Positions 24,458 through 32,777 of a DNA stretch of 33,945 bases are shown in pieces (within the stretch, counting starts at the first letter, position 1; each line of letters starts with the position of its first letter). The translations under genes and the position numbers were made by a program. The notes below the pieces were generated by a model, which was not told the DNA's origin, ran no database searches, and saw nothing but the letters and a program-made list of their open reading frames with translations. The DNA comes from Candidatus Saccharimonadota bacterium. Lineage in GTDB: Bacteria; Patescibacteriota; Saccharimonadia; Saccharimonadales; Saccharimonadaceae. The stretch spans positions 1 through 33,945 of the forward strand of contig JAFWNJ010000005.1 in the NCBI GenBank assembly GCA_017510425.1, given 5' to 3'.

Positions 24458-25600
24458 ATGATTAAACGAAGTGCAGAAAAAACAATTAAGGGGTACCTGA
24501 AGAAGAATAAGAGAATTATCGTGATTTTTGGTGCTCGCCAAGTGGGTAAGACCACTTTGCTAGAGTCAGTTTTTAAGAAAACTCCTGACACAATATGGTA
24601 CAGTGGGGATAATGTGAGCACACAGGAGCTTTTTTCTCGTGCTGATTTGAATGATTTGGCTCCGCTGGTTAAGGGATATAAGACCGTAATAATTGATGAG
24701 GCGCAAAGAATTGAGGATATTGGTATTAAGTTAAAAATTTTACAGGATAATTTTGGAGATAAGATTCAGATTGTGGCGACCGGGAGTTCTTCTTTTGATT
24801 TGGCAAATAAAGTCAATGAGCCGCTGACTGGCCGCAAACGTACCATTACACTATTCCCTCTTGCCGTGTCGGAGTTACTCAATGAGTATGGCTATGCCCA
24901 CGAGAAGATAAACCTTGCGAACAGATTGGTCTTTGGGTCTTACCCGGCGGTTGTGACGGGACTGGAGGATGCTAAGGAAACCATCACGGAGCTGGCTTCC
25001 GAGAATTTGTTTAAGGATATCTTGAACTTGGGTGAAATTATTAAGACCGACAAGCTGCGTAAGATTTTGCAGGCTCTCGCGATGCAGGTCGGGAGCCAAG
25101 TAAGTATGAGCGAAATTGGACAGCTGGTCGGGCTAGACAGTAAAACAGTGGATAAATACATTGCATTGCTTGAGCAGTCCTTTATCATCTTTCGGCTTCC
25201 TTCCTTTGCACGTAATCTAAGAAATGAGCTGAAAGCATCTCAAAAAATCTTCTTCGTGGACTGTGGAATACGGAATGCTATCAGTGCGGATTTTCGGCCG
25301 ATAGATTTGAGACCAGATCTCGGCTCGTTGTTTGAGAATTATGTGATTTCGGAGCTGAAGAAGCGATTCCCGAATGATAATATTTATTTTTGGCGAAATA
25401 AGAACCAGCAAGAGATTGACTATGTGATCGAGAAAAATGGTGAGATAACAGCAATAGAGGTGAAGTGGAATGAAAAGAAGGCCGGGAAGCTGCCAAGCAG
25501 CTTTGTGGAGACATATCATCCGGCACATAGCTTTACTATAACGAGCGAGAACTATCTTGACATATTGGGAGGAGATGTGCTGGGGTATCTAGATAACTAG
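24458..25600 (+). CDS. AAA ATPase with DUF4143 C-terminal domain
   Basis: The product has 380 residues. An AAA_14 ATPase core has Walker A GARQVGKTTLLE and Walker B KTVIIDEAQRI, plus VATGSSSFDL as sensor 1. A winged-helix segment (SMSEIGQLVGLDSKTVDKYIALLEQSFII) follows. The DUF4143 domain has a PD-(D/E)XK-like signature, WRNKNQQEIDYVIEKNGEITAIEVKW. The family is widespread and often multicopy in host-associated bacteria, but its function is unknown. An operator-like palindrome and a leaderless-type -10 box precede it, and autoregulation is possible. Confidence 0.85.
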   Translation: MIKRSAEKTIKGYLKKNKRIIVIFGARQVGKTTLLESVFKKTPDTIWYSGDNVSTQELFSRADLNDLAPLVKGYKTVIIDEAQRIEDIGIKLKILQDNFGDKIQIVATGSSSFDLANKVNEPLTGRKRTITLFPLAVSELLNEYGYAHEKINLANRLVFGSYPAVVTGLEDAKETITELASENLFKDILNLGEIIKTDKLRKILQALAMQVGSQVSMSEIGQLVGLDSKTVDKYIALLEQSFIIFRLPSFARNLRNELKASQKIFFVDCGIRNAISADFRPIDLRPDLGSLFENYVISELKKRFPNDNIYFWRNKNQQEIDYVIEKNGEITAIEVKWNEKKAGKLPSSFVETYHPAHSFTITSENYLDILGGDVLGYLDN

Positions 25601-25682
25601 GACGAGAATGGAAGCTATTCTTGAGCTATACCTTTCTGCGGGGACAACATGGGTAGATATTCGCACTAACTTCCTATCAAGC

Positions 25683-27015
25683 AACGGACACTAAATCCGT
25701 AGTACTTAATGCCGTAGTTGGACGGGTACAAGCTCGTAGAGTTTAGGTAGAGGATGTAAGAGAGGCTGTCGTTGCTGTAGTACGCCGACCTACTCCAATA
25801 GTCGCCGCTCGAGCCACGATTGTTCGCGGACGAGCCATTGAAGTAGCCGGAGTAAAGGAAGTTATTCGGGAAGCTTCTAAAGCGATTACTCATAATATCA
25901 CCAGTGCCAATACCGCTCTGGTTATCGCCACTCCCGCCGTATCTTTGAGAAAGAGTACTATATTCTTTATTAGTACCATTACTACTAGGTAAGTGCCAAC
26001 CGGATGGGCAAATGGAAGTATTTGCTGCTTCGGAGGTAGATGAGGATGTATAGTAGTTGGTATTTGCCATAGCGGCAGACCAGGTGTAGTAGTTACCATA
26101 GGATGAGACTGTGGAAGTTTTATAGGTACCACTGGTGGATGGACTTGTAGCATTGGCGTAGTTCTCAGTATAGGTGGGGCTAGACAAGGCGCTAGAATTA
26201 TTGCTGTTATTATAACGTGGGAAGCGGTAACCTGGGCTGTTGGATGTGCCGATATCCTCCAGTACATTGTTGGTGGGATCATAAGTATCTACTGGAGGGT
26301 TGGCAGAGGATTTGTAAATAGTGTTTGCGGTGGTAGAATTGCTAAAGTTAGCAGATTCGGGGTTAGCTAGACCGACGAAATTACCATAAGTACCAGTAGT
26401 ACCACCGTAGCCTTGAGCTAGACTTTGGTTAGTGACGTTACCGTCATTCTTATTATTACCTACAGTCCCAGCTGCTTCCAGCCTTAAGTTCTCTATCATC
26501 CAGCAGTTATCGTCGGCAAGTTTCGCAATAGTATAGACTTCATCATCACGTTTATCGGTTAGGGCAATGATACTATTCTTGTTAACAGTAATCTCACCAG
26601 TGGTACTATTGAAGGTAGTAGAAGCAAGAGCAGCACAAGCATCTGTAGCATCAGTTGGGTCGTCCCATTCTTGAAGATAGACTGGATTATTGTTACCATC
26701 TTTCTCAGCTGGGACCCAGACGGCATACATAGTAATAATATTAGTACCATTAGTAGGATATGCGGGAGCAGAGATAGTCTCCATCGGACCATAGATAATT
26801 GGGTCATTAGTACTGTCATTGTCAGTGAAGTGAGTCCAAGCATCAGGATCGGTAGACCAGCCAGCGAAGCCACTACCAGCTTTTTTGAAGTTAGAAGCGA
26901 GGAGGATTACGGGGTCACCTTCGCCAACATTGGTTTGAGTAACGCTCTTGATGCCGGTAGTTGCATTAGTAGTACCCATACCATTAGGATTATCTGCGCT
27001 GTTGCCATCATATTG
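25683..27015 (-). repeat. Second copy of the internal 1.3-kb duplication
   Basis: It encodes the C-terminal Listeria-Bacteroides/FISUMP unit and aligns along its length with 27597-28985. Differences outside the last ~170 bp look largely conservative, whereas that terminal segment differs mainly by amino-acid replacements. Confidence 0.8.
25685..25858 (-). other. Candidate DGR-type variable region 2
   Basis: Aligned with 27601-27770, this segment differs at codons such as TAC/AAC, AAC/AGC, AGC/GGC, GAC/CTC, ATC/TAC, AAC/TTC, ATT/AAT and CTA/CTG. Nearly all aligned differences can be derived from an adenine in a common template, and third-position C or T is kept. Framework codons such as TGG AGT AGG TCG GCG are identical. 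Confidence 0.6.
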
Positions 27016-27596
27016 GATGGAGTAGACCGGTACCCAATGAGCATATAGTGTAATACCACTTCCTGCGCCGGAGCCACTAGGGACTGTGTAGGTCTTGCCT
27101 ACACCGTATTCGGTATTGGAATTATCTGAATTATCTGCTACGGTAGACCAGCCTTTAATCTTCCAGCCAGTCATGGTGAACTTATTATAGGTGCCAAGAG
27201 TGGCGGCCTCGGTACCAGTACTTGGATTATTAGTAAGATTAATCTTTTGACTATCGGTACCATCTGAAACAGTCTGAGTACAGGAGCTATTAGCACTGGC
27301 GTAAGTTTGGCAGTTGTTGACGTAGGTGATAGTGTATTGTGGATCCCATTGAGCATAAAGAGTTTCGCCAGTAGAACCAGCAGGAATAGTAAAGCTAGAT
27401 GTATAAGAAGTCCCAGAACCATCAGGAGCTGTATTCCAGTTTTTAAATGCATAACCTGGCTTAGCAATAGCAGCAGATGGATTAGAAGAAGAAGGCAAAG
27501 TAATAGTACTACCCGCAGCCCCAAAGGCTATAGAAACCGCGCCAGTGCCATTGTTAGAATCCAGAGCGACCTGCACATCTGCTGAGCCAATAAGAC

Positions 27597-28985
27597 AACG
27601 GACACTAAATCCGTTGCCCTTACTATTGCCGTAGCTGGACGGGTACAAGTACGTAGAGAACAGGCTCAGGTAGTAAGAACCGTAGTTGCTGCCCGCCGAC
27701 CTACTCCAATAGAGGCCGCCCGAGCCACGATTGCTCGCGGGTGAGCCAGTGAAGTTGCCGGAGTAAAGGAAGTTATTCGGGAAGCTTCTAAAGCGACTAC
27801 TCATAATGTCGCCAGTACCAGTACCGCTCTGACTACTGCCTGTGCCACCATAGCGTTGAGAAAGAATACCGTATTCTTTAGTTGTAGTGCCACTAGAAGG
27901 TAAGTGCCAGTTAGATGGACAGATAGAAGTGTTAGCAGCCTCTGAAGTAGATGAGCTGGTATAGTAATTGGTATTAGCCATAGCAGCAGCCCAGGTGTAG
28001 TAATTGCCATAGGATGAGATTGTAGAGGTTTTATAAGTGCCACTGGTGGATGGGCTGGCGGCATTGGTATAGTTCTCGGTAAAGGTGGGACTAGAGAGGG
28101 CGCTGGCATTATTACTATTATTATAGCGGGGGAAGCGATAGCCTGGGTAGTTAGAGGTACCAATATCTTCTAGGGTACTAGTGGACGGATTATAAGTATC
28201 AGTAGGTGAAGCAAGCGAGGACTTGTACATACCGCCATCAGCAAAGCTTAGAGAAGTAGTGGAATTGCTGAAGTTTGCAGATTCTGAAGCAGCTAGACCA
28301 ACGAAATTGCCATAGGTACCAGTAGTACCGCCATAACCTTGAGAGAGGCTTTGGTTAGTGACAGTACTATCGTTCTTATTGTTCCCTACGGTGCCTTCAT
28401 GTTCTAGACGTAGGTTTTCTATCATCCAGCAGTTACCATCAGCTAGTCTAGCTACAGCATAGATCTCATTATCACGTTTATCAGTTAAAGCTACTACACT
28501 GTTTTTATCTACTTGGATCTTACCTTTTTCGTCAGTAATAGTATCATCAAAGATAGTTTGGGTGAGAGTGCTACAACCATCATGCGGGAGAGTAGTATTT
28601 GGATTATCCCAGTTTTGGAAGTAGACTGGAGTACTACTAGGATTAGACGGATCTGTCTTTAGAGCTGGTATCCAGACTGCATACATATTGATTTGGTTTC
28701 TAGTATTAGCTTTACTTGTTAATGTAGAGTCTATTACTACATCTTCCATCGGACCATAGATAATTGGATCATTAGTATTATCATTATCAGTAAAGTGGAT
28801 GTAGGCATCACTATCAGTACTCCAACCAAGGAAGGCGTGTCCAGCTTTTTTGAAGTTAGGAGCTAGAAGGGTGATCTTAGTATCTTCTGCTATATTAATT
28901 TGTCTAACACTTTTCTCACCAGTAGTATTATCTGTAGTACCCATACCACTAGGATTATCTGCACCATTGTCTTGGTATTGGACAG
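27597..28985 (-). repeat. First copy of the internal duplication
   Basis: It encodes the N-terminal Listeria-Bacteroides/FISUMP unit of the giant surface gene. It is slightly longer than the second copy because of a few extra codons, for example around SLSFADGGMYKSS. Confidence 0.8.
27601..27770 (-). other. Candidate DGR-type variable region 1
   Basis: This is the partner of the region at 25685-25858, encoding YSGNFTGSPASNRG to KGNGFSVRC. It has two fewer codons between GCG and TCT but one more near the end. Its position at the end of a lectin-like domain is typical of retroelement-diversified proteins. Confidence 0.6.
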
Positions 28986-29134
28986 AATAAACAAGACAGG
29001 ATGGGTCCATAGTAACAGTATATGTAATGGACGTATTATTGGAGAAAGTATAGCTACCAGGAGACATGGTTTTATCTACAGAAGTTGTATCGGCTACAAT
29101 AATTAAAACAACTAAATTAGGACGTATCACCTGA

Positions 29135-29140
29135 TATAAT
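29135..29140 (+). promoter_or_regulatory. -10 box for the IS transposase
   Basis: TATAAT lies at the left end of the element, with AAGGA upstream of the ATG at 29164. The overlapping minus strand reads TATTAT, 5 nt before the GTG at 29130, so the junction might also promote the truncated surface gene. Confidence 0.45.
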
Positions 29141-29163
29141 ATGTCCAAGGAAAGGATTATTGT

Positions 29164-29499
29164 ATGCCAGAAGAAAAGTATATCGTTGATAAAAACGGTA
29201 ATAAGCGACGAATGCGACGAGCTTATACTGACGAGTTCAAGCAACAAATAGTAAATCTTTATAACACAGGCAATTATACTCGTGCCGATTTAATACGTGA
29301 ATACGAGCTAACAGAAACTGCACTATCTAGATGGATACGCCAAGCAAAGAACAGTGGTTCATTCAGGGAAAAGGATAATCGTACTCCGGAAGAAAACGAG
29401 TTAATTCGGCTAAACAAAGAATTAAAACAACTCAGGATGGAGAACGACATTTTAAAACAGGCGGCACTGATATTCGGAAGAAAGGAAAACCAGCATTAA
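29164..29499 (+). CDS. IS3-family transposase OrfA
   Basis: The product has 111 residues. A helix-turn-helix (YTDEFKQQIVNLYNTGNYTRADLIREYELTETALSRWIRQ) is followed by a leucine-zipper-like helix (ENELIRLNKELKQLRMENDILKQAALIF). Both are standard for OrfA, which binds the IS ends. Shine-Dalgarno AAGGA lies about 10 nt upstream of the ATG. A canonical slippery heptamer lies near its 3' end. Confidence 0.92.
   Translation: MPEEKYIVDKNGNKRRMRRAYTDEFKQQIVNLYNTGNYTRADLIREYELTETALSRWIRQAKNSGSFREKDNRTPEENELIRLNKELKQLRMENDILKQAALIFGRKENQH
29451..29457 (+). promoter_or_regulatory. Candidate -1 ribosomal frameshift site
   Basis: TTTAAAA is read in frame as T TTA AAA, the X XXY YYZ pattern. Slipping back one base joins OrfA to the orfB frame, which is open from here. 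This would yield the fused OrfAB transposase known for IS3 elements. A stimulatory structure downstream was not evaluated. Confidence 0.55.
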
Positions 29500-29552
29500 G
29501 AGCGTTTGTTGATAATCTAAGCAACAAATACAGTATCAGTGCCATATTAAAA

Positions 29553-30389
29553 GTGCTGGAAATACCAAGAAGCGCCCTCTATTATAAAAGCAAGCAAAAG
29601 ATGCCGGACCTGAAACTAGAATCCGAGATCAAACGAATTTTCAAAGAGAGTCGTAGTAATTATGGTACTAGAAAAATACAGGCAAAACTAAAAGAGATAG
29701 GTATCACCACTTCCAGACGTAAAATTGGAGAGATTATGGCAAAGCATAATCTAGTGAGTAATTACATCAAACATCGCCCAAAACAAGGTAGAACAAAATG
29801 TAATGACGATAACTGCCCAAATGTCTTGAATCGTGAGTTTAACAGGGGTAATTCATTTGATGTAGTAGTAAGCGACTTAACCTATGTGAAGGTAGCTGGT
29901 ACTTGGAATTATATCTGTTTAATTGTGGATTTGTGGAACCGAGAGATTGTAGGTTTTGCTGCTGGGGGAAACAAAACTGCGGAGCTAGTTTACGAGGCGA
30001 TAGGCGCTATTCCGTATAATCTAAATCGTATTAATATTTTTCATACCGATAGGGGCAATGAGTTTAAGAACAAACTAATTGATGATGTGATTTTAAAATA
30101 TGGCTTTACGAGGTCACTTAGTAATAAGGGAACGCCACTAGACAATGCCGTTATAGAATCAACGAATCACATTTTGAAAACAGAATTCATAAAACCACAC
30201 GGCAATTTTTCTTCCTTAGAAGAATTAAAAATATTACTGTGGGATTATGTTCACTGGTACAACTACGAGAGATTGCACGGATCACTAAATTACGTATCGC
30301 CAATTCAATATCGGCGACAATGTGAACAAGTAGCTGATGCGAATTTTGTTTATGCTAATTCCTTAAAAAATTGTACGAAAAAGTGTTGA
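29553..30389 (+). CDS. IS3-family transposase OrfB (DDE integrase core)
   Basis: The product has 278 residues from the GTG. The frame is open further upstream and reads ALRAFVDNLSNKYSISAILKVLEIPRSALYY, so the natural product is the frameshift fusion with OrfA. The catalytic triad is D108 (VSDLTYV), D166 (HTDRGNEF) and E202 (NAVIEST), a DD(35)E arrangement. The C-terminus has WYNYERLHGSLNYVSPIQY. The stop TGA is part of the TTGACA that may end the element. It appears intact. Confidence 0.93.
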   Translation: MLEIPRSALYYKSKQKMPDLKLESEIKRIFKESRSNYGTRKIQAKLKEIGITTSRRKIGEIMAKHNLVSNYIKHRPKQGRTKCNDDNCPNVLNREFNRGNSFDVVVSDLTYVKVAGTWNYICLIVDLWNREIVGFAAGGNKTAELVYEAIGAIPYNLNRINIFHTDRGNEFKNKLIDDVILKYGFTRSLSNKGTPLDNAVIESTNHILKTEFIKPHGNFSSLEELKILLWDYVHWYNYERLHGSLNYVSPIQYRRQCEQVADANFVYANSLKNCTKKC

Positions 30390-30409
30390 CATATCAAACC
30401 TTATACGCA

Positions 30410-30973
30410 CTATAATAGGTGCTTAGAGGTAGAAAACTGAAATAGGCTACCGATGGCCGTAAGACCAATTAAGACTGGCCAGTAGAAAACCTGCATACTA
30501 AACTGCGGAAAGAAGGCAAAAATCACCAAAGTAAGAGCATACGCCCCAGCGATGGAAGTTGCAACAATAATCGCAGGTCGCATCATTGTAACCGCGAGAC
30601 CTGCGAGGATTATAGCTACAATCGCACCAATCGCCAATATTTGTATTTCCGTTCCAAAATACCTTACCGTGACAATCATAGTAAGGGCGAAACAAATCCC
30701 ACCAACGCAGAGTTTCTCAATCGTAAATCCCAGCATGGCAAGCAGTAGCCCGCCGGCGATAGGCAGAAGATTCTGCCACAATGCATTATTTATAACGTCG
30801 GGTGCAATCTTGCCGATTGTGGGAAGTAGAATCGTCACGAGATTAAATCCTAGAATAAACCATATTATAAAGAATGCAATTCGCTTAATCCGATAACCGA
30901 ATAGCAACACAGTAAGACCAAGCAATATAAAGATTATGAGTTGATAAGTTTCCATTTCAATGATTGTGTCCAT
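30410..30973 (-). CDS. Polytopic membrane protein of unknown function
   Basis: The product has 187 residues and six or seven membrane helices with short loops. A central GGLLLAMLGFTIEKLCVGGICFAL contains Gly-rich helix packing faintly like DUF4203/TMEM198-type proteins, which I offer only as a possibility. The ATG at 30973 lies exactly 6 nt after TATACT, the leaderless pattern. It runs toward the IS element and ends about 20 bp from it. Confidence 0.75.
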   Translation of the reverse strand: MDTIIEMETYQLIIFILLGLTVLLFGYRIKRIAFFIIWFILGFNLVTILLPTIGKIAPDVINNALWQNLLPIAGGLLLAMLGFTIEKLCVGGICFALTMIVTVRYFGTEIQILAIGAIVAIILAGLAVTMMRPAIIVATSIAGAYALTLVIFAFFPQFSMQVFYWPVLIGLTAIGSLFQFSTSKHLL

Positions 30974-30979
30974 AAACTA

Positions 30980-30985
30980 AGTATA
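30980..30985 (-). promoter_or_regulatory. -10 box of the polytopic membrane protein gene (leaderless type)
   Basis: TATACT on the minus strand ends 6 nt before the ATG at 30973. Confidence 0.55.
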
Positions 30986-31004
30986 GCACGAATAGGCTTA
31001 TTTT

Positions 31005-31142
31005 GGTAATGCCATTAACTTAAGCATATTTAAGCCCAACAAAAAAAAGTACTTTCAGGAACATGAAGACTTGGCCAGAGCGGCCTGGAGCGTGTCCTGA
31101 AAGTACTTTTTTGTTGGGCATGCTTAAGCTAATGGCATTGCC
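31005..31142. repeat. Very long inverted repeat / terminator after rplA
   Basis: Matching blocks in order from outside in are GGTAATGCCATTA with TAATGGCATTGCC, CTTAAGCAT with ATGCTTAAG, GCCCAAC with GTTGGGC, then an A-run with a T-run, and GTACTTTCAGGA with TCCTGAAAGTAC. The centre has a small GGCC/GGCC hairpin. The arms are about 55 nt with a 6-nt bulge and one mismatch. Read leftward the inner stem ends in eight T, so it can terminate rplA. It is much longer than a terminator needs to be. Confidence 0.75.
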
Positions 31143-31157
31143 TTTAGCAAGGATTAT

Positions 31158-32099
31158 TTAGTTATATAGATTCTCAACCATAATCGAAGGACCCATAGTG
31201 GTAGTCATGAAAACTGACTTCACATAGGAACCTTTAAGCGAAGCTGGTTTCTGAGCTTTCAAAGAATCGAAGAATGCAGTGGCATTTTCCAATATTTTAT
31301 CAGCGCCGAACGAAACTTTACCGATACCAATATGAACAATTGATTGCTTGTCGACACGGTATTCGACTTTGCCGGCCTTAGATTCTTTAACGGCTTTTTC
31401 AATGTCATTGGTAACCGTACCGGCCTTCGGGTTAGGCATGAGGCCTTTCGGACCAAGCACGCGAGCATATTTACCGAGCTTCGGCATGTACTGAGGAGTA
31501 GAAATGAGAACATCGAAATCAATCGTTCCCTTCTCAAGCTTCTTTAGGAACTCTTCATCCTCGGCGTAATCGGCACCGGCTGCCTTCGCGGCTTTACAAA
31601 TATCAGCTGGAGCAAAAACAGCTACCTTCACGCTCTTGCCGTTACCATTTGGTAGCACCAATGTCGAGCGGATGTTCTGGTCAGCTTGCCTTGGGTCGAT
31701 ACCAAGCCTCACATGTAGTTCAACGCTGGCATCGAATTTAACTGGACTGGTCTTAATGGCTAGCTCGGTAGCATCCTTTAAGGAATAAGCCTTACCCTTC
31801 TCAATTAGTTTTGCCGACTCTTGATACTTCTTGCTGCGGCGCTCTAACTTAGGACGTACGATTGGGGCAGCACCCTTTGGCTTAACTTCTTTATCCAGAG
31901 CTTTGCGCTCTTCTTTGCGAGCCTGGCGTTCCTCTTCGGCTTTAACTTCTTCAATGTGTTTCTTTGACTTCTTGCCGGATTTGGCAAATTTCTCTGGCTC
32001 AGCTTCAGTAGCCTCAGCAGGAGCTTCAGTTGTTTCCTCGACAGAGACAGGCTGCTCTTCTGGAACCTGCTCCTCGGCTTTGACTTCTTTTTTAGTCAT
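31158..32099 (-). CDS. rplA: Ribosomal protein L1 with long charged N-terminal extension
   Basis: L1 forms the mobile stalk near the ribosomal E site and often represses its own operon. The L1 body starts at about residue 83 ([24 protein letters not shown]) and is complete, including [21 protein letters not shown] and the C-terminal [13 protein letters not shown]. Before it lies an extension of about 80 residues rich in Glu, Ala and Lys, making 313 residues against about 230. The start at 32099 follows AAAGGA by 5 nt; a longer upstream frame lacks support. The gene has its own promoter. Confidence 0.95.
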   Translation of the reverse strand: MTKKEVKAEEQVPEEQPVSVEETTEAPAEATEAEPEKFAKSGKKSKKHIEEVKAEEERQARKEERKALDKEVKPKGAAPIVRPKLERRSKKYQESAKLIEKGKAYSLKDATELAIKTSPVKFDASVELHVRLGIDPRQADQNIRSTLVLPNGNGKSVKVAVFAPADICKAAKAAGADYAEDEEFLKKLEKGTIDFDVLISTPQYMPKLGKYARVLGPKGLMPNPKAGTVTNDIEKAVKESKAGKVEYRVDKQSIVHIGIGKVSFGADKILENATAFFDSLKAQKPASLKGSYVKSVFMTTTMGPSIMVENLYN

Positions 32100-32154
32100 G
32101 ATTTCCTTTCTGTGGTGCAAACGAATTAATCTCCCACAATTAAATAATGACAAT

Positions 32155-32182
32155 ATTATAACAAATTATTAAGATTTTGCAA
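32155..32182 (-). promoter_or_regulatory. Promoter of rplA
   Basis: On the minus strand TTGCAA (32177-32182) and TATAAT (32155-32160) are separated by 16 bp. This would transcribe rplA with a leader of about 50 nt, independently of rplK. Confidence 0.6.
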
Positions 32183-32193
32183 GGTATGGAAAT

Positions 32194-32211
32194 GGGAGGC
32201 CGAAGCCTCCC
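32194..32211 (-). other. Stable tetraloop hairpin between rplK and rplA
   Basis: On the minus strand GGGAGGC and GCCTCCC enclose TTCG, the very stable C(UUCG)G tetraloop. No T-run follows. It lies upstream of the rplA promoter. A role as RNA 3'-end protector or as part of a protein-binding site is speculative. Confidence 0.5.
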
Positions 32212-32270
32212 AGCATGATTAGTAGTATCGTCGATGAATTTTTTCCTCATGGCCAATAAATAAAAGTCAA

Positions 32271-32294
32271 AAATACCTCCAGAAGGAGGTATTT
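32271..32294 (-). terminator. Intrinsic terminator after rplK
   Basis: AAATACCTCC and GGAGGTATTT form a 10-bp stem with a 4-nt loop. Leftward transcription ends in five T. It separates rplK from rplA. Confidence 0.75.
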
Positions 32295-32314
32295 AAGAAG
32301 GATTTTAATTACAA

Positions 32315-32743
32315 TCAATCGACTACTTCAACGCCCATCGAACGAGCGGTACCAGCGACAATCTTGATTGCACCATCGATATCGACAGCATTTAACTGCT
32401 CCATCTTCTTCTCGGCGATTTCCTTTAGCTGGGCCTTGGTAATCTTACCGACTTTGTCGACATTTGGCTTACCGGAGCCCTTATCAATCTTGATCGCTTC
32501 ACGAATTAGGTCGTCAACTGGCTGGCCTAAGCAAGTCCAATCAAAGGAACGATCTTCGAATACTCTAATATGGACAATCACATTCTTGCCCATCAGGTCT
32601 TTAGTCTTTTCATTAAATGGATTGATAAAATCCATCATGTTTAGACCCCACTGACCAAGTGTCGAACCTACCGGAGGACCTGCGGTCGCTCTACCGGCTG
32701 GAATACGTAGTTTCAAATTTCCAATAACTTTCTTTTCTGCCAT
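32315..32743 (-). CDS. rplK: Ribosomal protein L11
   Basis: The product has 142 residues. L11 forms the GTPase-associated centre with 23S rRNA. The body matches (KLRIPAGRATAGPPVGSTLGQWGLNMMDF; C-terminal GTARSMGVEVVD), but the normally conserved PPVGPALGQHG reads PPVGSTLGQWG. It has AGAAAGG upstream and its own -10 box next to the nusG stop. Its terminator follows, so it is probably expressed from both the secE promoter and its own. Confidence 0.95.
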   Translation of the reverse strand: MAEKKVIGNLKLRIPAGRATAGPPVGSTLGQWGLNMMDFINPFNEKTKDLMGKNVIVHIRVFEDRSFDWTCLGQPVDDLIREAIKIDKGSGKPNVDKVGKITKAQLKEIAEKKMEQLNAVDIDGAIKIVAGTARSMGVEVVD

Positions 32744-32771
32744 AAAAACCTTTCTAGTGCGTAACGATAAT

Positions 32772-32777
32772 ATTATA
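32772..32777 (-). promoter_or_regulatory. -10 box of rplK
   Basis: TATAAT on the minus strand begins directly after the nusG TGA stop. The predicted leader is about 22 nt and contains the AGAAAGG site. Confidence 0.5.

Larger units (their letters stand above)
25666..29130 (-). pseudogene. Giant duplicated FISUMP surface-protein gene with 5' end disrupted by an IS3 element
   Basis: The open frame encodes over 1,100 residues. It is made of two units, each a Listeria-Bacteroides-type region (FKKAGxxFxGWSTDxDAxxHFTDND) plus a full FISUMP domain (LADGNCWMIENLRL, ICPSNWHLPSS, GFSVRCLIGS), joined by two more Listeria-Bacteroides repeats (YAFKNWNTAPDG to LYAQWDP; KIKGWSTVADN to LYAHWVP). The N-terminus should be a signal peptide; only NLVVLIIVADTTSVD remains before the frame runs into antisense IS sequence. 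The former start may be the ATG at 30392, which has AAGG 6 nt upstream beyond the IS. A GTG at 29130 could give a short signal-like N-terminus, so expression is not excluded. Both FISUMP C-termini look like hypervariable targets. Confidence 0.75.
29142..30391 (+). mobile_element. IS3-family insertion sequence (approximate ends)
   Basis: It carries overlapping orfA and orfB in the IS3 arrangement. Possible ends are TGTCCA at 29142 and TTGACA at 30391, whose complements agree at five of six positions. I could not define longer terminal repeats or a target duplication, so the ends are uncertain by 10-20 bp. It sits in the signal-peptide region of the giant surface gene, transcribed against it. 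Confidence 0.8.
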
